Virus record (IMG/VR): IMGVR_UViG_3300044798_000675
Location: 1 to 37,941 of that record
Reading direction: 5' to 3' (one strand)
Source: a virus
DNA: 37,941 nucleotides
Positions 1 through 7,118 of this stretch are shown here, one piece after another. The notes under the pieces are model-generated. The model worked only from the letters and a program-made list of their open reading frames with translations. It had not been told where the DNA came from and did not search any database. Positions within the stretch are counted from its first letter, which is position 1. Each line of letters begins with the position of its first letter. Position numbers and translations under genes: made by a program.

Positions 1-342
1 ATGAGCCGCGGCGACTGGATCAGCTTCGCGGAACTCTGCCGGCGGTGCCCGGAAAAAAGTGCCCGCACCTTGCGGCGCATGGTGGCGGGCCGGCAGCTTT
101 CGTCGCGGCAGCGGTGTGCGCGGGGCAAGTTGGAGTTCAATTGGCACACGGTGCAAGGGGAACTCGCCGCTTTGGAGAACCCCGGCCGGCTGACGCCGAA
201 GCCGGTGGCCGATCACGCCGAGCAAATGCGTGAATTCGCGCACTTGGTTGCTAGGGAACTTGCCGACGAAATCGTTTCCGGGGTCGTGAAACACGTCACG
301 AGCGAGGTGGCGAAGCATCTGCAAAAGGAGGCGGCCGCATGA
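1..342 (+). CDS. Small putative DNA-binding phage protein
   Basis: The 113-residue product begins at base 1 of the window, so an upstream extension cannot be excluded. The N-terminal half is rich in Arg and Cys (SFAELCRRCPEKSARTLRRM) and reads like a short helix-turn-helix or excisionase-type fold. The C-terminal half is a long amphipathic helix (HAEQMREFAHLVARELADEI). I recognise no specific family. Its stop overlaps the next ATG as ATGA at 339, the first link of a coupled chain of early genes. A role as an early regulator or excisionase is only a guess from size, composition and closeness to the integrase in the circular form of the genome. Confidence 0.7.
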   Translation: MSRGDWISFAELCRRCPEKSARTLRRMVAGRQLSSRQRCARGKLEFNWHTVQGELAALENPGRLTPKPVADHAEQMREFAHLVARELADEIVSGVVKHVTSEVAKHLQKEAAA

Positions 343-554
343 TTTCGGCGCTCATCCACACGGAGCTCGGGCTCGACGTGCGGCGCGTGGCGCGTGATTG
401 CCCGGCGATCGCGGACCGGGAGTGGTGCGAGCCGCAGAGGAGACAGGCGCAATTTACAGCAGGGTGGCGCAGACTGGAAGCGCGCGAGGCTCCTAACTTC
501 GAGGTCGCCGGTTCAAATCCGGCCCCTGATCCCAATTTCCCGGTGATGCCATGA
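339..554 (+). CDS. Short coupled ORF that contains a whole tRNA gene
   Basis: This 71-codon frame has a strong Shine-Dalgarno (AAGGAGG at 325-331, seven bases before the ATG). It is joined by ATGA overlaps to the gene before (339) and the gene after (551), as real genes in this cluster are. Its second half, however, is the translation of the tRNA-Arg gene at 458-534. The peptide NFEVAGSNPAP is the typical false peptide read from a tRNA T arm. Either a small gene lost its 3' end to tRNA insertion while keeping the coupling stop, or the start region serves only to carry ribosomes to the next gene. The product itself has no recognisable domain. Confidence 0.4.
   Translation: MISALIHTELGLDVRRVARDCPAIADREWCEPQRRQAQFTAGWRRLEAREAPNFEVAGSNPAPDPNFPVMP
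458..534 (+). tRNA. tRNA-Arg (anticodon CCT)
   Basis: A full cloverleaf can be drawn by hand. The acceptor strands are 458-464 and 524-530, with one G-A mismatch at the second pair. The D stem is GCGC (467-470/480-483). The anticodon stem is 485-489/497-501 with one G-U pair, and its loop CTCCTAA carries anticodon CCT at 492-494. The variable loop has five bases. The T stem is a perfect GCCGG/CCGGC (507-511/519-523) around TTCAAAT. CCA is encoded at 532-534. The discriminator base is C, unusual for tRNA-Arg, where A or G is expected. It would read AGG codons. It sits inside an early gene cluster, so it is phage-borne rather than a host attachment site. Confidence 0.85.
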
Positions 555-835
555 AGTATATCATCTTCACCGCCACCGATGGCATGCCGCACTTCGTGAG
601 TTTCGCGGCGCCTGACCTACACGACGAAATCGCGCGGATGTACGCCGCCAAAGGCTGGAAACCGCGGTCCGCGGGCTTTGTCGAATTTCTCGGCCTGGGC
701 AAGGTGCGCTGCTTCGGATTCAGCGATTCCCTGCTGATGGGCCCGGACCAGCGCGATGATTCGCTCATCGAGGTCCTGATGAGCGCGACCTTGCGCATCG
801 CACCGCAGACTCCTTCCGCCGGAGGTGAGTCGTGA
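551..835 (+). CDS. Hypothetical early phage protein
   Basis: The 94-residue product starts MKYIIFTATDGMPHFVSF and looks like a small compact alpha/beta fold: strands at residues 2-7 and 12-17, a helix at about 22-35, then further strands. No family is recognised. Its start overlaps the stop of the tRNA-containing frame (ATGA at 551-554) and its stop overlaps the next GTG (832-835), so it belongs to the same coupled cluster. There is no good Shine-Dalgarno of its own, so its translation may depend on ribosomes arriving from the preceding frame or on a leaderless end made by tRNA processing. Confidence 0.7.
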   Translation: MKYIIFTATDGMPHFVSFAAPDLHDEIARMYAAKGWKPRSAGFVEFLGLGKVRCFGFSDSLLMGPDQRDDSLIEVLMSATLRIAPQTPSAGGES

Positions 836-1221
836 ACGATTCCGTGGTCACTTCGCGGCGGCTCTACGAATTGATCACGGAGGCGCAGGCGCGCATCGGG
901 ATCTTCCAGATCGCCTGCGATCTCGAATTTGGACTGCAGCGGCGGTGGAACGGTGAATGCGAGACCTACACGCCGGCCGGACTCGAGGAGATGGCCATCC
1001 GGCTCGAGGCCCGGGGATTCACCGCGGCCGCGGCGATCGTCCGAAGCGAACTCGCACGCCTGGTGGAGGCACCGCCGGCGGCCGTGCACAAGCACCGATC
1101 GCACCTGCCCTACAAAGATGCCGATGACGAAGCACTCTTCAGTGCCGCAGCGGCCGCGAAGCAGGATGCGGGCAAAAAAACACCTTTCATTGACGAAGGT
1201 GAACCAGGACCAGGAGCATGA
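832..1221 (+). CDS. Hypothetical early phage protein
   Basis: A 129-residue, mostly helical protein with a GTG start at 832. The start is supported by a near-perfect Shine-Dalgarno (GGAGGTGA at 821-828) and by the GTGA overlap with the previous stop. Residues 1-75 form likely helices (RRLYELITEAQARIGIFQIA, then AGLEEMAIRLEARGFTAAAA). The last third is charged and probably disordered. I recognise no family. Early cluster context suggests takeover or replication support, but nothing in the sequence proves that. Confidence 0.7.
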   Translation: MNDSVVTSRRLYELITEAQARIGIFQIACDLEFGLQRRWNGECETYTPAGLEEMAIRLEARGFTAAAAIVRSELARLVEAPPAAVHKHRSHLPYKDADDEALFSAAAAAKQDAGKKTPFIDEGEPGPGA

Positions 1222-1424
1222 AGGCCACGGCATTCGGCTACGGACAGGTGGAATTGCGCCCCGATGCGCTGCCGGCGCCGCTCACGCCGATCGGGCGGTC
1301 CGCCGAGATCGTACCCTTGGGTGATGGCCGGCACGGCCTCACCGTCGACGGGCAATGCTACGGCGTGGCCGCCCGGGCGGAGCTGCTCGAGCCCGCGCAA
1401 CGGCTGCTCGGAGGTGCGTCATGA
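1218..1424 (+). CDS. Small hypothetical phage protein
   Basis: A 68-residue product with alternating short strands (AEIVPLGDGRHGLTVDGQCY). Such a pattern fits a small beta-rich fold; no family is recognised. An ATGA overlap links it to the gene before, and AGGAG lies just upstream of the ATG. The following gene is also coupled, since its ATG at 1421 overlaps this stop. Confidence 0.65.
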   Translation: MKATAFGYGQVELRPDALPAPLTPIGRSAEIVPLGDGRHGLTVDGQCYGVAARAELLEPAQRLLGGAS

Positions 1425-1849
1425 AGGGCACGAGCACCACCGGGATGATCTGCCTCCTGATTGGCGCCTTCATCGTCTTTTGCTGGGTGCTGGTTCTGGA
1501 GGCCTTCGCGGGGGGGGCGCTGGATGGCAGCCTTGAAGGTCAGGCGAGCTGGTATGGAGGTCCGCGTTACCAGGGCCGGCCGATGGCCAATCGCGAGCCG
1601 TTCGACGAACGCAAGCCGAGCGTGGCGTCACGGGATTGGCCGCTCGGCACGGAACTTTGGGTGTGCTCCGGCGATCGGGCCATCCGTATATTCGTCACCG
1701 ACGTCGGCCCGGCGAAACCCCTGCGCCGGAAAGGCCGAATCATCGACCTGAGCAAGGCGGCATTCGCGGCCTTATTGCCCGAGGGAGTAACGCCCGAGGA
1801 CGTCGGCCTGATCGACGTGCTCGTCTGGCCGGTGGGAAAGCATTCATGA
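1421..1849 (+). CDS. RlpA-like double-psi beta-barrel protein, membrane anchored
   Basis: The 142-residue protein has an N-terminal membrane anchor or uncleaved signal (about residues 8-28, MICLLIGAFIVFCWVLVLEA). A barwin/RlpA-type double-psi beta-barrel follows. Diagnostic pieces are GQASWYGG at the start of the barrel, WPLGTELWV in the middle, and IFVTDVGPA followed by KGRIIDLSKAAFAAL at the end. In RlpA lytic transglycosylases the Asp of the last block (here in TDVGP) is catalytic. The partner His of the AHxxLPLGT block is replaced (ASRDWPLGT), so activity on peptidoglycan is uncertain. I chose the ATG at 1421 rather than an upstream in-frame start because it has GGAGGTG just upstream and the usual ATGA coupling. 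Its early position is odd for a lysis gene. Confidence 0.8.
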   Translation: MKGTSTTGMICLLIGAFIVFCWVLVLEAFAGGALDGSLEGQASWYGGPRYQGRPMANREPFDERKPSVASRDWPLGTELWVCSGDRAIRIFVTDVGPAKPLRRKGRIIDLSKAAFAALLPEGVTPEDVGLIDVLVWPVGKHS

Positions 1850-2079
1850 AGGCCTCAAGCCAAAATTCTACGCCGGCGTTCGCGGCCGGCGATGACCTCA
1901 CCGTGCAACAGCTCGGGAAATGGGAAGCCTACGGCGGCCGGCTGCAGCCGTTTCTCTCATCGCTGCTTTTCAATGCCGGCGAGAGCGGGGCGCTGGTCGA
2001 TGAACTCCGGGCGCGCCAGCACGAACTCAGCATCCTTTTGCGGAGAGAACCAACCAACAACGGAGAAACCCATGTCTGA
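1846..2079 (+). CDS. Small helical hypothetical protein
   Basis: A 77-residue product starting at the ATG that overlaps the previous stop (1846-1849). Residues 18-68 are predicted helical (LTVQQLGKWEAYGGRLQPFL and ALVDELRARQHELSILLRR). No family is recognised. Its last eight bases overlap the start of the ParB-like gene, and its 3' end carries that gene's ribosome-binding region (GGAG just before 2072). Confidence 0.6.
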   Translation: MKASSQNSTPAFAAGDDLTVQQLGKWEAYGGRLQPFLSSLLFNAGESGALVDELRARQHELSILLRREPTNNGETHV

Positions 2080-4312
2080 GACAGCGACCCTCGAACCCCC
2101 GGTAGTCGAAACGACACCGGAATTGATCGTGAACAGATTCGACGCCGACGGCATCTGCCAAGATCCCGAAACCGTGAAGGTGCTCATGCCGAAGGGCTAC
2201 ACGTGCCTGCTCTACTTGGCCGTGGATCCTGATGGCGGATGGCGCCATGGCTGCGACTGCAGCGGGTCTAATGGCAAGGAGCCGCTCGCCAGCATGGCCC
2301 GACTCGAACGGCCGGCGTTCATAGACCGCAGGCAGGCGCTGCGCATGGCGATGCAGGAAGCTATGGACTATTTCGTCAAGAATCGGAAGGCGTCGAAGGC
2401 GGTCAAGGCGCTGGAGACCTTCTATGCGGCAAATCTCACGACGGAGGAAGGTTCGCCGGCAAACCTTTCGACAGACTCAGGGCAGGCACCCCCGGAAGGC
2501 ATGGAGACCGGGCCCGCGCGCGGTGAATTCGCCGAGATCCCGGTGGCGGCGATTTCGCCGAATCCCGCCAACCACCGGAAACACATCGATCCTGACGAAC
2601 TCGCGGCACTCGCCGAGAGCATCCGCCTCGAAGGGTTGCTCCAGCCGATCGCCGTGCGCGAACTACCGCACGAGGAGATGCCCGCTATAGCCGATGCCGC
2701 GCCGCCGGCGCCGCGCTACGAACTCATCCTCGGCGAGCGCCGCTGGCGCGCGCATGAATTGCTCAAGGCCGCATCGATCCAGGCGAAAGTTTACCGCAGC
2801 ATCAGCGCCGGGCGGGCGAAGGTGCTCGCCCTCATCGAAAATCTGCAACGGGTTAACCTCAATCCGATCGAGGAAGCCGAGGGCTATGCCGATCTGGCGG
2901 AGGAAGGCTTGCAACAGGACCAGATTGCAGAGCGCGTCGGCCGCAGCCGGCCGGCCGTGACCAATGCGCTGCGCCTGCTCAAACTGCCGGCAGAGGTCAT
3001 CGCCTATATTCGCACCGGGAAACTCACGCCGGCGCATGGCGTGGCGATCCTGCGGTTCGATGGCTGGCCGATCCATGAGCGGGTGATGGGCGATCTGGCG
3101 ATCCGGGACAAGGTCCGCGCCGGCGATATGGAGCGCGGCGTGCCATTCGCATATGAATTGGAACGCGAAGGCATCGCCGTGCAGATCCAGAACTGGCAGA
3201 GCCCATACAAGGTAACCGACAAGCTCAAGAAGCACCCGGCATATTTCTCGATGGGCGAGGGCGACTGGGCTTGCTTCGATCCCAAGCATTGGGCGGCCGA
3301 GTGCGAGGAACGCCAGCGCCAGGCGGCTCTGCGGGAAGAGGCGGCACAAAGGCGCCGCGAGGAGGAACTGGTGACGATGGCGAAGTCAAAAAAGAAGCAG
3401 CTCGTGCTCAACGAACTGGCGACGGCCACCTACCGGAAATTTGAGGACGACCAAGCCCCGCTCAATGAGCTACTGCCTGACGAGAAAAAGGCGGTGGCGA
3501 AGGATTTTGACGGGTCGCGGGTGACGATCGCGACCGATGTGGAGCTGGCGGACCGGCTCAAGGCCGCCTGGGGGCGGGTGATCAAGAAGGATCGGCGCGC
3601 CAAGGTGCCGGATCTCGAGGCCAGGGTGCGGAAGAAGATCGCGGCGCTCAAGAAAGTCGGGCCGCGGGAGATGGCCTGGCTCGTCTACCTGATCGCCACC
3701 CACGAAGGCCGTAACATCAATCTTGATCTCGACAGCGAGGCGGCGGACCGCGCCGGCGTGAAGCTGCCGAAGCTGCTCAAGGAACTCGAGGATCGCCAGT
3801 GTGGCGAATCGATCACGGCTTGGGAGGAACGGGAGAAGAAAAAACGCTCGATCTATCATGCCTTTGCCGCGATGGATGCGGCCGATCTCGTCAAGGTCCT
3901 GATGGAAGAGACCCTCCCGAAGGTCCTGGCTGAGCTGATCGAGCAGGGTCCGGACTGCATCGCCGCCACGATGCTCCGCTGGTGGCTCGATAGTGACACG
4001 CTCTGGCTTCTCGAGGAGACGGACGAAGGCAAGGCCGAGCTACTCGACCAGGTTAAAAACGCGCCGTGGTACAGGGCAGAATTCTCCAGCCCGCAGCCCG
4101 GCGACATCATCGAGTGGGAAAGCAACGGCGGGATGATTCAGGGCGTGGTCGTCACGATCGCCGAATACACCAAGGTAACAAAGGGGTCCTGGGACTGGAC
4201 TGACGCTACGCCAGTCAAGGCCACGAAGCCGAGCGAAGCAGGCGCCGCGGCCTACCATGTGATCGAAACCAAGGCGTTGAAGATCGTTGGCGACGGAGAG
4301 GAGGAGGCATGA
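2072..4312 (+). CDS. ParB-family CTPase/DNA-binding protein with long extra domains
   Basis: This 746-residue protein carries a ParB/Spo0J-type core. A ParB N-terminal domain begins near residue 152 (FAEIPVAAISPNPANHRK). It contains the CTP-binding GERRWRA box near 221 and the ENLQR-NLNPIEEA box near 256. A KorB-like helix-turn-helix follows (QIAERVGRSRPAVTNALRLL, about 283-302). About 150 residues of unrecognised sequence precede the core, and more than 350 follow it, including a Lys/Arg/Glu-rich stretch and a C-terminal beta-rich segment (GDIIEWESNGGMIQGVVVTI). Ordinary chromosomal ParB is about 300 residues. There is no ParA nearby, so classical partition is doubtful. Transcription control, DNA loading or genome protection are alternatives. 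I prefer the start at 2072 (GGAGAAACCC before it) to an upstream in-frame ATG whose extension is low-complexity. Confidence 0.85.
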   Translation: MSETATLEPPVVETTPELIVNRFDADGICQDPETVKVLMPKGYTCLLYLAVDPDGGWRHGCDCSGSNGKEPLASMARLERPAFIDRRQALRMAMQEAMDYFVKNRKASKAVKALETFYAANLTTEEGSPANLSTDSGQAPPEGMETGPARGEFAEIPVAAISPNPANHRKHIDPDELAALAESIRLEGLLQPIAVRELPHEEMPAIADAAPPAPRYELILGERRWRAHELLKAASIQAKVYRSISAGRAKVLALIENLQRVNLNPIEEAEGYADLAEEGLQQDQIAERVGRSRPAVTNALRLLKLPAEVIAYIRTGKLTPAHGVAILRFDGWPIHERVMGDLAIRDKVRAGDMERGVPFAYELEREGIAVQIQNWQSPYKVTDKLKKHPAYFSMGEGDWACFDPKHWAAECEERQRQAALREEAAQRRREEELVTMAKSKKKQLVLNELATATYRKFEDDQAPLNELLPDEKKAVAKDFDGSRVTIATDVELADRLKAAWGRVIKKDRRAKVPDLEARVRKKIAALKKVGPREMAWLVYLIATHEGRNINLDLDSEAADRAGVKLPKLLKELEDRQCGESITAWEEREKKKRSIYHAFAAMDAADLVKVLMEETLPKVLAELIEQGPDCIAATMLRWWLDSDTLWLLEETDEGKAELLDQVKNAPWYRAEFSSPQPGDIIEWESNGGMIQGVVVTIAEYTKVTKGSWDWTDATPVKATKPSEAGAAAYHVIETKALKIVGDGEEEA

Positions 4313-5151
4313 AGATCTACGTCGCGAGCAGTTGGCGGTGCGAATCTCAGCCCGGCGTGGTCCAGGCACTTCGCTCGGCGGGCCTCGAAGTCTATGATTT
4401 TCGTCACCCGGCGCCGGGCAATGACAGCTTTCATTGGTCGGACATCGATCCAAAATATGAGGCCTGGAGCGCACCTGAATACCGGCGGCTGCTGGATCAT
4501 CGGTTGGCGATGAAAGGCTATGCTCTCGATTTTTCCGCCATGGAGGCGGCTGAGGCCTGCGTCCTGGTGCTTCCCTGCGGCCGCAGCGCGCACCTGGAGG
4601 CCGGTTACTTTGTCGGCGCCGGCAAACCGCTCGTCATTTTGCTGAATCACAAGGTCGAGCCGGAGCTCATGTACAAGATGGCATACGGCATCGCCTGCAA
4701 TCTCAGCGAGGTCATCGAGTGCCTGGCAATCTACAAACTCAAGCGGCCGGCATTGCGGGATCAGATGGAACTGCTGGATGCGCTCCGTCAATCGCCTGGC
4801 GCAGTGCTCGCGCTTCGCGAGCGTTTGCGGCAGATCCGCGGCGAGGGCTTCACGCCGGCGCGGGACGATGAGACCTACCAGTTCAACGAACTGGCCATCG
4901 CCGGCGTCTGCTACGCCGATACGGCGATCGTACAGGCGGAACAGCTTCGTGCGCAGGGTGGAGTCCAACCCTTGCCACGGTTCTTCATCCATAACCGCTG
5001 GCCATGGAGCCGCGCTTGGTGGAAGCCGCGCGGCCTGGTCCGCAACCTCGAGCGCGCGTGCGCGCTACTGATCGCGGAACTCGACCGTGTATTGCGGCTG
5101 CTTGACAAGCTCGGGGCGGCCGCCGACGCCGGCGCGGAGGAGGACAAATAA
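4309..5151 (+). CDS. Nucleoside 2-deoxyribosyltransferase-like domain fused to a phage-specific domain
   Basis: The 280-residue product begins MKIYVASSWRCESQPGVVQA, the typical opening of phage deoxyribosyltransferase-like proteins. It has the conserved HLEAGYFVGAGKP segment, where the Glu (residue 97) corresponds to the catalytic nucleophile of that family. From about residue 165 a second domain begins (RLRQIRGEGFTPARDDETYQ, then WPWSRAWWKP and a C-terminal helix). It matches a phage domain I know only as conserved and uncharacterised. The likely role is nucleotide salvage or modification for phage DNA synthesis. The ATG overlaps the ParB-like stop (ATGA) and has GGAGGAGG upstream. Confidence 0.75.
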   Translation: MKIYVASSWRCESQPGVVQALRSAGLEVYDFRHPAPGNDSFHWSDIDPKYEAWSAPEYRRLLDHRLAMKGYALDFSAMEAAEACVLVLPCGRSAHLEAGYFVGAGKPLVILLNHKVEPELMYKMAYGIACNLSEVIECLAIYKLKRPALRDQMELLDALRQSPGAVLALRERLRQIRGEGFTPARDDETYQFNELAIAGVCYADTAIVQAEQLRAQGGVQPLPRFFIHNRWPWSRAWWKPRGLVRNLERACALLIAELDRVLRLLDKLGAAADAGAEEDK

Positions 5152-5162
5152 GCAATCTCACC

Positions 5163-5315
5163 ATGGAAATCATCTTCGAATATCACCCAAACGAATTTGC
5201 CGTCTGGCCGGCGCTCATGATCGAACGCGGCGAGGCGGACATGACCCACGAGCCGGAGGGGATCAAGTTCACCCTGGCCCTCTTCCTTTGGTCCGTGGCG
5301 GTTTCGTTCGAGTAG
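5163..5315 (+). CDS. Very small hypothetical protein (50 aa)
   Basis: An ATG at 5163 opens 50 codons ending in TAG at 5313. The product starts MEIIFEYHPNEFAVWPALMI and ends in a short hydrophobic run (FTLALFLWSVAVSFE). Small beta-type phage proteins of this form are common next to early genes. The Shine-Dalgarno is poorly placed (GGAGG about 17 bases upstream, before the previous stop), so re-initiation after the upstream gene is likely if it is translated. No function can be assigned. Confidence 0.45.
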   Translation: MEIIFEYHPNEFAVWPALMIERGEADMTHEPEGIKFTLALFLWSVAVSFE

Positions 5316-5335
5316 ACCGCCTCTCTTTTTTTTGC

Positions 5336-5351
5336 CCACAAGGCCTTGTGG
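5336..5351. promoter_or_regulatory. Perfect 16-bp palindrome in an intergenic gap (operator or ParB-site candidate)
   Basis: The gap between 5315 and 5391 contains the uninterrupted perfect palindrome CCACAAGGCCTTGTGG. It is preceded by a run of eight T (5326-5333) and followed by a small TCGG-ACC-CCGA hairpin. With no loop it is a poor RNA hairpin, and the T run is on the wrong side for a terminator, so a site for a dimeric DNA-binding protein is the better reading. The phage encodes a ParB-type protein at 2072-4312, and known parS sites are also 16-bp palindromes. The HTH protein just downstream is another possible partner. Confidence 0.5.
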
Positions 5352-5390
5352 TCGGACCCCGACCCAACCCCAACCCATGGTATCCCGCTG

Positions 5391-5702
5391 ATGGCCGAAC
5401 GCTCCGCAATTGCGGCATTGACCGAATCGAGAGACGCCGAAACGGCGAAGGCCTACCTCACGATTGTCGAACGCGCGCGCGAGCGGTACCGGGCGACCGG
5501 GGTGGCCCACGTCGGCGGTGAGCGGCGGCGATGCCGCACGGAAGGGCCCACCAGTCGCCAGCGTTTGCCGGCGAACATCGATGCGCTGATGCGGCCGCTA
5601 CTGGAGGCCGGTTGGACGCATATCCAGGTGGCCGCGAAGTTGGGCATCAGCGTATGCAGTGTGTCCAGTCGTTCCCGCGGGATGGGGATCCGGAGGCGAT
5701 GA
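5391..5702 (+). CDS. Small helix-turn-helix protein
   Basis: The 103-residue product has an N-terminal helix (TAKAYLTIVERARERYRATG), a basic linker and a C-terminal helix-turn-helix (EAGWTHIQVAAKLGISVCSV, then SSRSRGMGIRRR). The latter resembles the small HTH modules in the HNH protein at 6021-7118. The reading frame stays open upstream to 5346, but those extra residues (Pro-rich) look non-coding and would run into the palindrome, so I chose 5391. There is no clear Shine-Dalgarno. It is probably a regulator of the neighbouring early genes, but its target is unknown. Confidence 0.6.
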   Translation: MAERSAIAALTESRDAETAKAYLTIVERARERYRATGVAHVGGERRRCRTEGPTSRQRLPANIDALMRPLLEAGWTHIQVAAKLGISVCSVSSRSRGMGIRRR

Positions 5703-5733
5703 GCGCACGCGCAACATTTTTTCCACGCAACCC

Positions 5734-6018
5734 ATGAAAATATTCCAACTCAACGACTGCGACTGGGTCATGGCCAACAATCTCGAAGAAGCGATCAAGA
5801 CGCTCATCGAGGAGACGGGAACCACCCGTGAAGAGGCCTATGACGAAGCGGTGGCCCATGAGCTCACCGATCAAGAACTCGATATGATGAAGTTCACCGA
5901 CGATGACGAGGCGCGCGGTGATGGATCGTTACAAACGATGGCGGTGACGCGCACGTTCAAGCAGGAAATGGCCCGCCGGAAGCAGGTGTCGCAGTTCTTT
6001 GCCTCAACCGAATTCTGA
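5734..6018 (+). CDS. Conserved small phage protein (MKIFQLNDCDWV type)
   Basis: The 94-residue protein begins MKIFQLNDCDWVMANNLEEA and continues with acidic segments (ELTDQELDMMKFTDDDE) and a basic helical tail. I recognise this as a recurrent small phage protein seen in early regions, without a known function. The ATG at 5734 was chosen because the conserved motif starts there; the upstream in-frame extension is unlike the family. The gene follows the HTH gene and precedes the HNH nuclease with a two-base gap. Confidence 0.7.
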   Translation: MKIFQLNDCDWVMANNLEEAIKTLIEETGTTREEAYDEAVAHELTDQELDMMKFTDDDEARGDGSLQTMAVTRTFKQEMARRKQVSQFFASTEF

Positions 6019-6020
6019 GC

Positions 6021-7118
6021 ATGCGGCGCGCAAAACAGATTATTGCTCATATCGCCGGCATCCGCCGGAGCCGGCTGGACGGCTTGGTGGTCCGTATGTA
6101 CGCCGACTATCAAACAGGCCTGACGCTGGCCGAGGTCGCCAAGAAACACGGCCGCGATGGCAAGAATGCAGCGTCGGCAATCTGGGTTCTCTTTCGCAAC
6201 CGCGGCCTGAAGATGCGGAAGCGGCATAGCTCATCGAGTCATGCACGAGGAGGCCTCAAAACGCGTGCCCGTCTCGATACATTGGTAGGTCGCATGTATG
6301 ATGATTACCGCCGGCCGATATCCCTCTCGGCCGTGGGCCGCAAATACCGACGCACCGCATCAGCGGTGGCCGGCTTATTCGAATGCCGCGGCCTCGCGCT
6401 TCGTCACGACTCTACAAACCCGAACGCCGAACATAATCCAGCGACGGGTTGCTACCTGCCGCTGATCCCAAAGACCGACCGGGAAATCGATCAAATGATA
6501 GCTGGCATGTCGCGAATCCAGATCCCGGCCGCCTTGCGCGAAGAGTGGCGCCATTGGTCGCTCGAACGGCGCGGCCAGTTCATTGCTCGGCTGCGCAAAA
6601 AGTTGAATCTGCCGGGCGATCGTCCTGCGACACCATTTTCAGCGAACGTCGAGCCTTTCGATTATGCCAGTCCGCGCGCGCATGAAATCACGAAGCGGAT
6701 GAACGCCGGCCGCAACTCGCAGACGAAGGCCGGAACAATTCGCCTCTGCAGCCAGGGCGTGATCTGGCGCGGCCGGCTGTTCTTTTGGGCGCAAGAGCAT
6801 GCCGGCGGCGCCTATTACATCGGTCCGTGGCGCAAGGACGGCGGCCGGCCGTCGTTGCACCATCTGATCTGGGAGGATCACCACGGCCGGCCGGTGCCCG
6901 CGGGGCACGTGGTCCGTTTCAAAGACGGCAACCGCAACAATCTCGATCCCGCCAATTTCACACTCGCGACCAGGAACGACGTCGCGCGCGAAAATCAGGC
7001 CGCGGCGCTCCTAAAAAAGTCCCGCGAGGACACCGCACTTTTGCTCGGCAACTCTCAACGAAAGAATCCCTCCAATGGTCACAATATCACGATCAAACGG
7101 CTGCGCCGGGCGAGTTGA
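6021..7118 (+). CDS. HNH endonuclease with two N-terminal helix-turn-helix repeats
   Basis: The 365-residue protein begins with two tandem DNA-binding repeats (about residues 18-66 and 84-128). Each runs from a LxxLVxRMYxDY helix through an HTH to an RGL-x-hydrophobic-R end. A central helical linker follows, then an HNH_3-type nuclease domain near residues 278-330 (LHHLIWEDHHGRPVPAGHVV, FKDGNRNNLDPANFTL). The first HNH His pair and the Asn are present. The His usually found before the KDGN segment is Phe here, a substitution I recall in other phage members, so cutting activity is not certain. It is probably a site-specific homing-type nuclease or a packaging/recombination helper. Its 3' end overlaps the next frame by 44 bases. 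Confidence 0.8.
   Translation: MRRAKQIIAHIAGIRRSRLDGLVVRMYADYQTGLTLAEVAKKHGRDGKNAASAIWVLFRNRGLKMRKRHSSSSHARGGLKTRARLDTLVGRMYDDYRRPISLSAVGRKYRRTASAVAGLFECRGLALRHDSTNPNAEHNPATGCYLPLIPKTDREIDQMIAGMSRIQIPAALREEWRHWSLERRGQFIARLRKKLNLPGDRPATPFSANVEPFDYASPRAHEITKRMNAGRNSQTKAGTIRLCSQGVIWRGRLFFWAQEHAGGAYYIGPWRKDGGRPSLHHLIWEDHHGRPVPAGHVVRFKDGNRNNLDPANFTLATRNDVARENQAAALLKKSREDTALLLGNSQRKNPSNGHNITIKRLRRAS

Noticed and set aside
458-534. The tRNA as the prophage attachment site
   Set aside because: It lies within the early gene cluster, with phage genes on both sides, and the integrase is at the other end of the window. A phage-carried tRNA is simpler.
4309-5151. A MazG/MazZ-type pyrophosphohydrolase for modified phage DNA
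   Set aside because: The C-terminal domain lacks the EExxE acidic pattern of MazG-like enzymes, and no PurZ-like gene is present.
5336-5351. The palindrome as a Rho-independent terminator
   Set aside because: It has no loop bases, and the T run lies before it on the plus strand, giving A rather than T after the stem on the minus strand.
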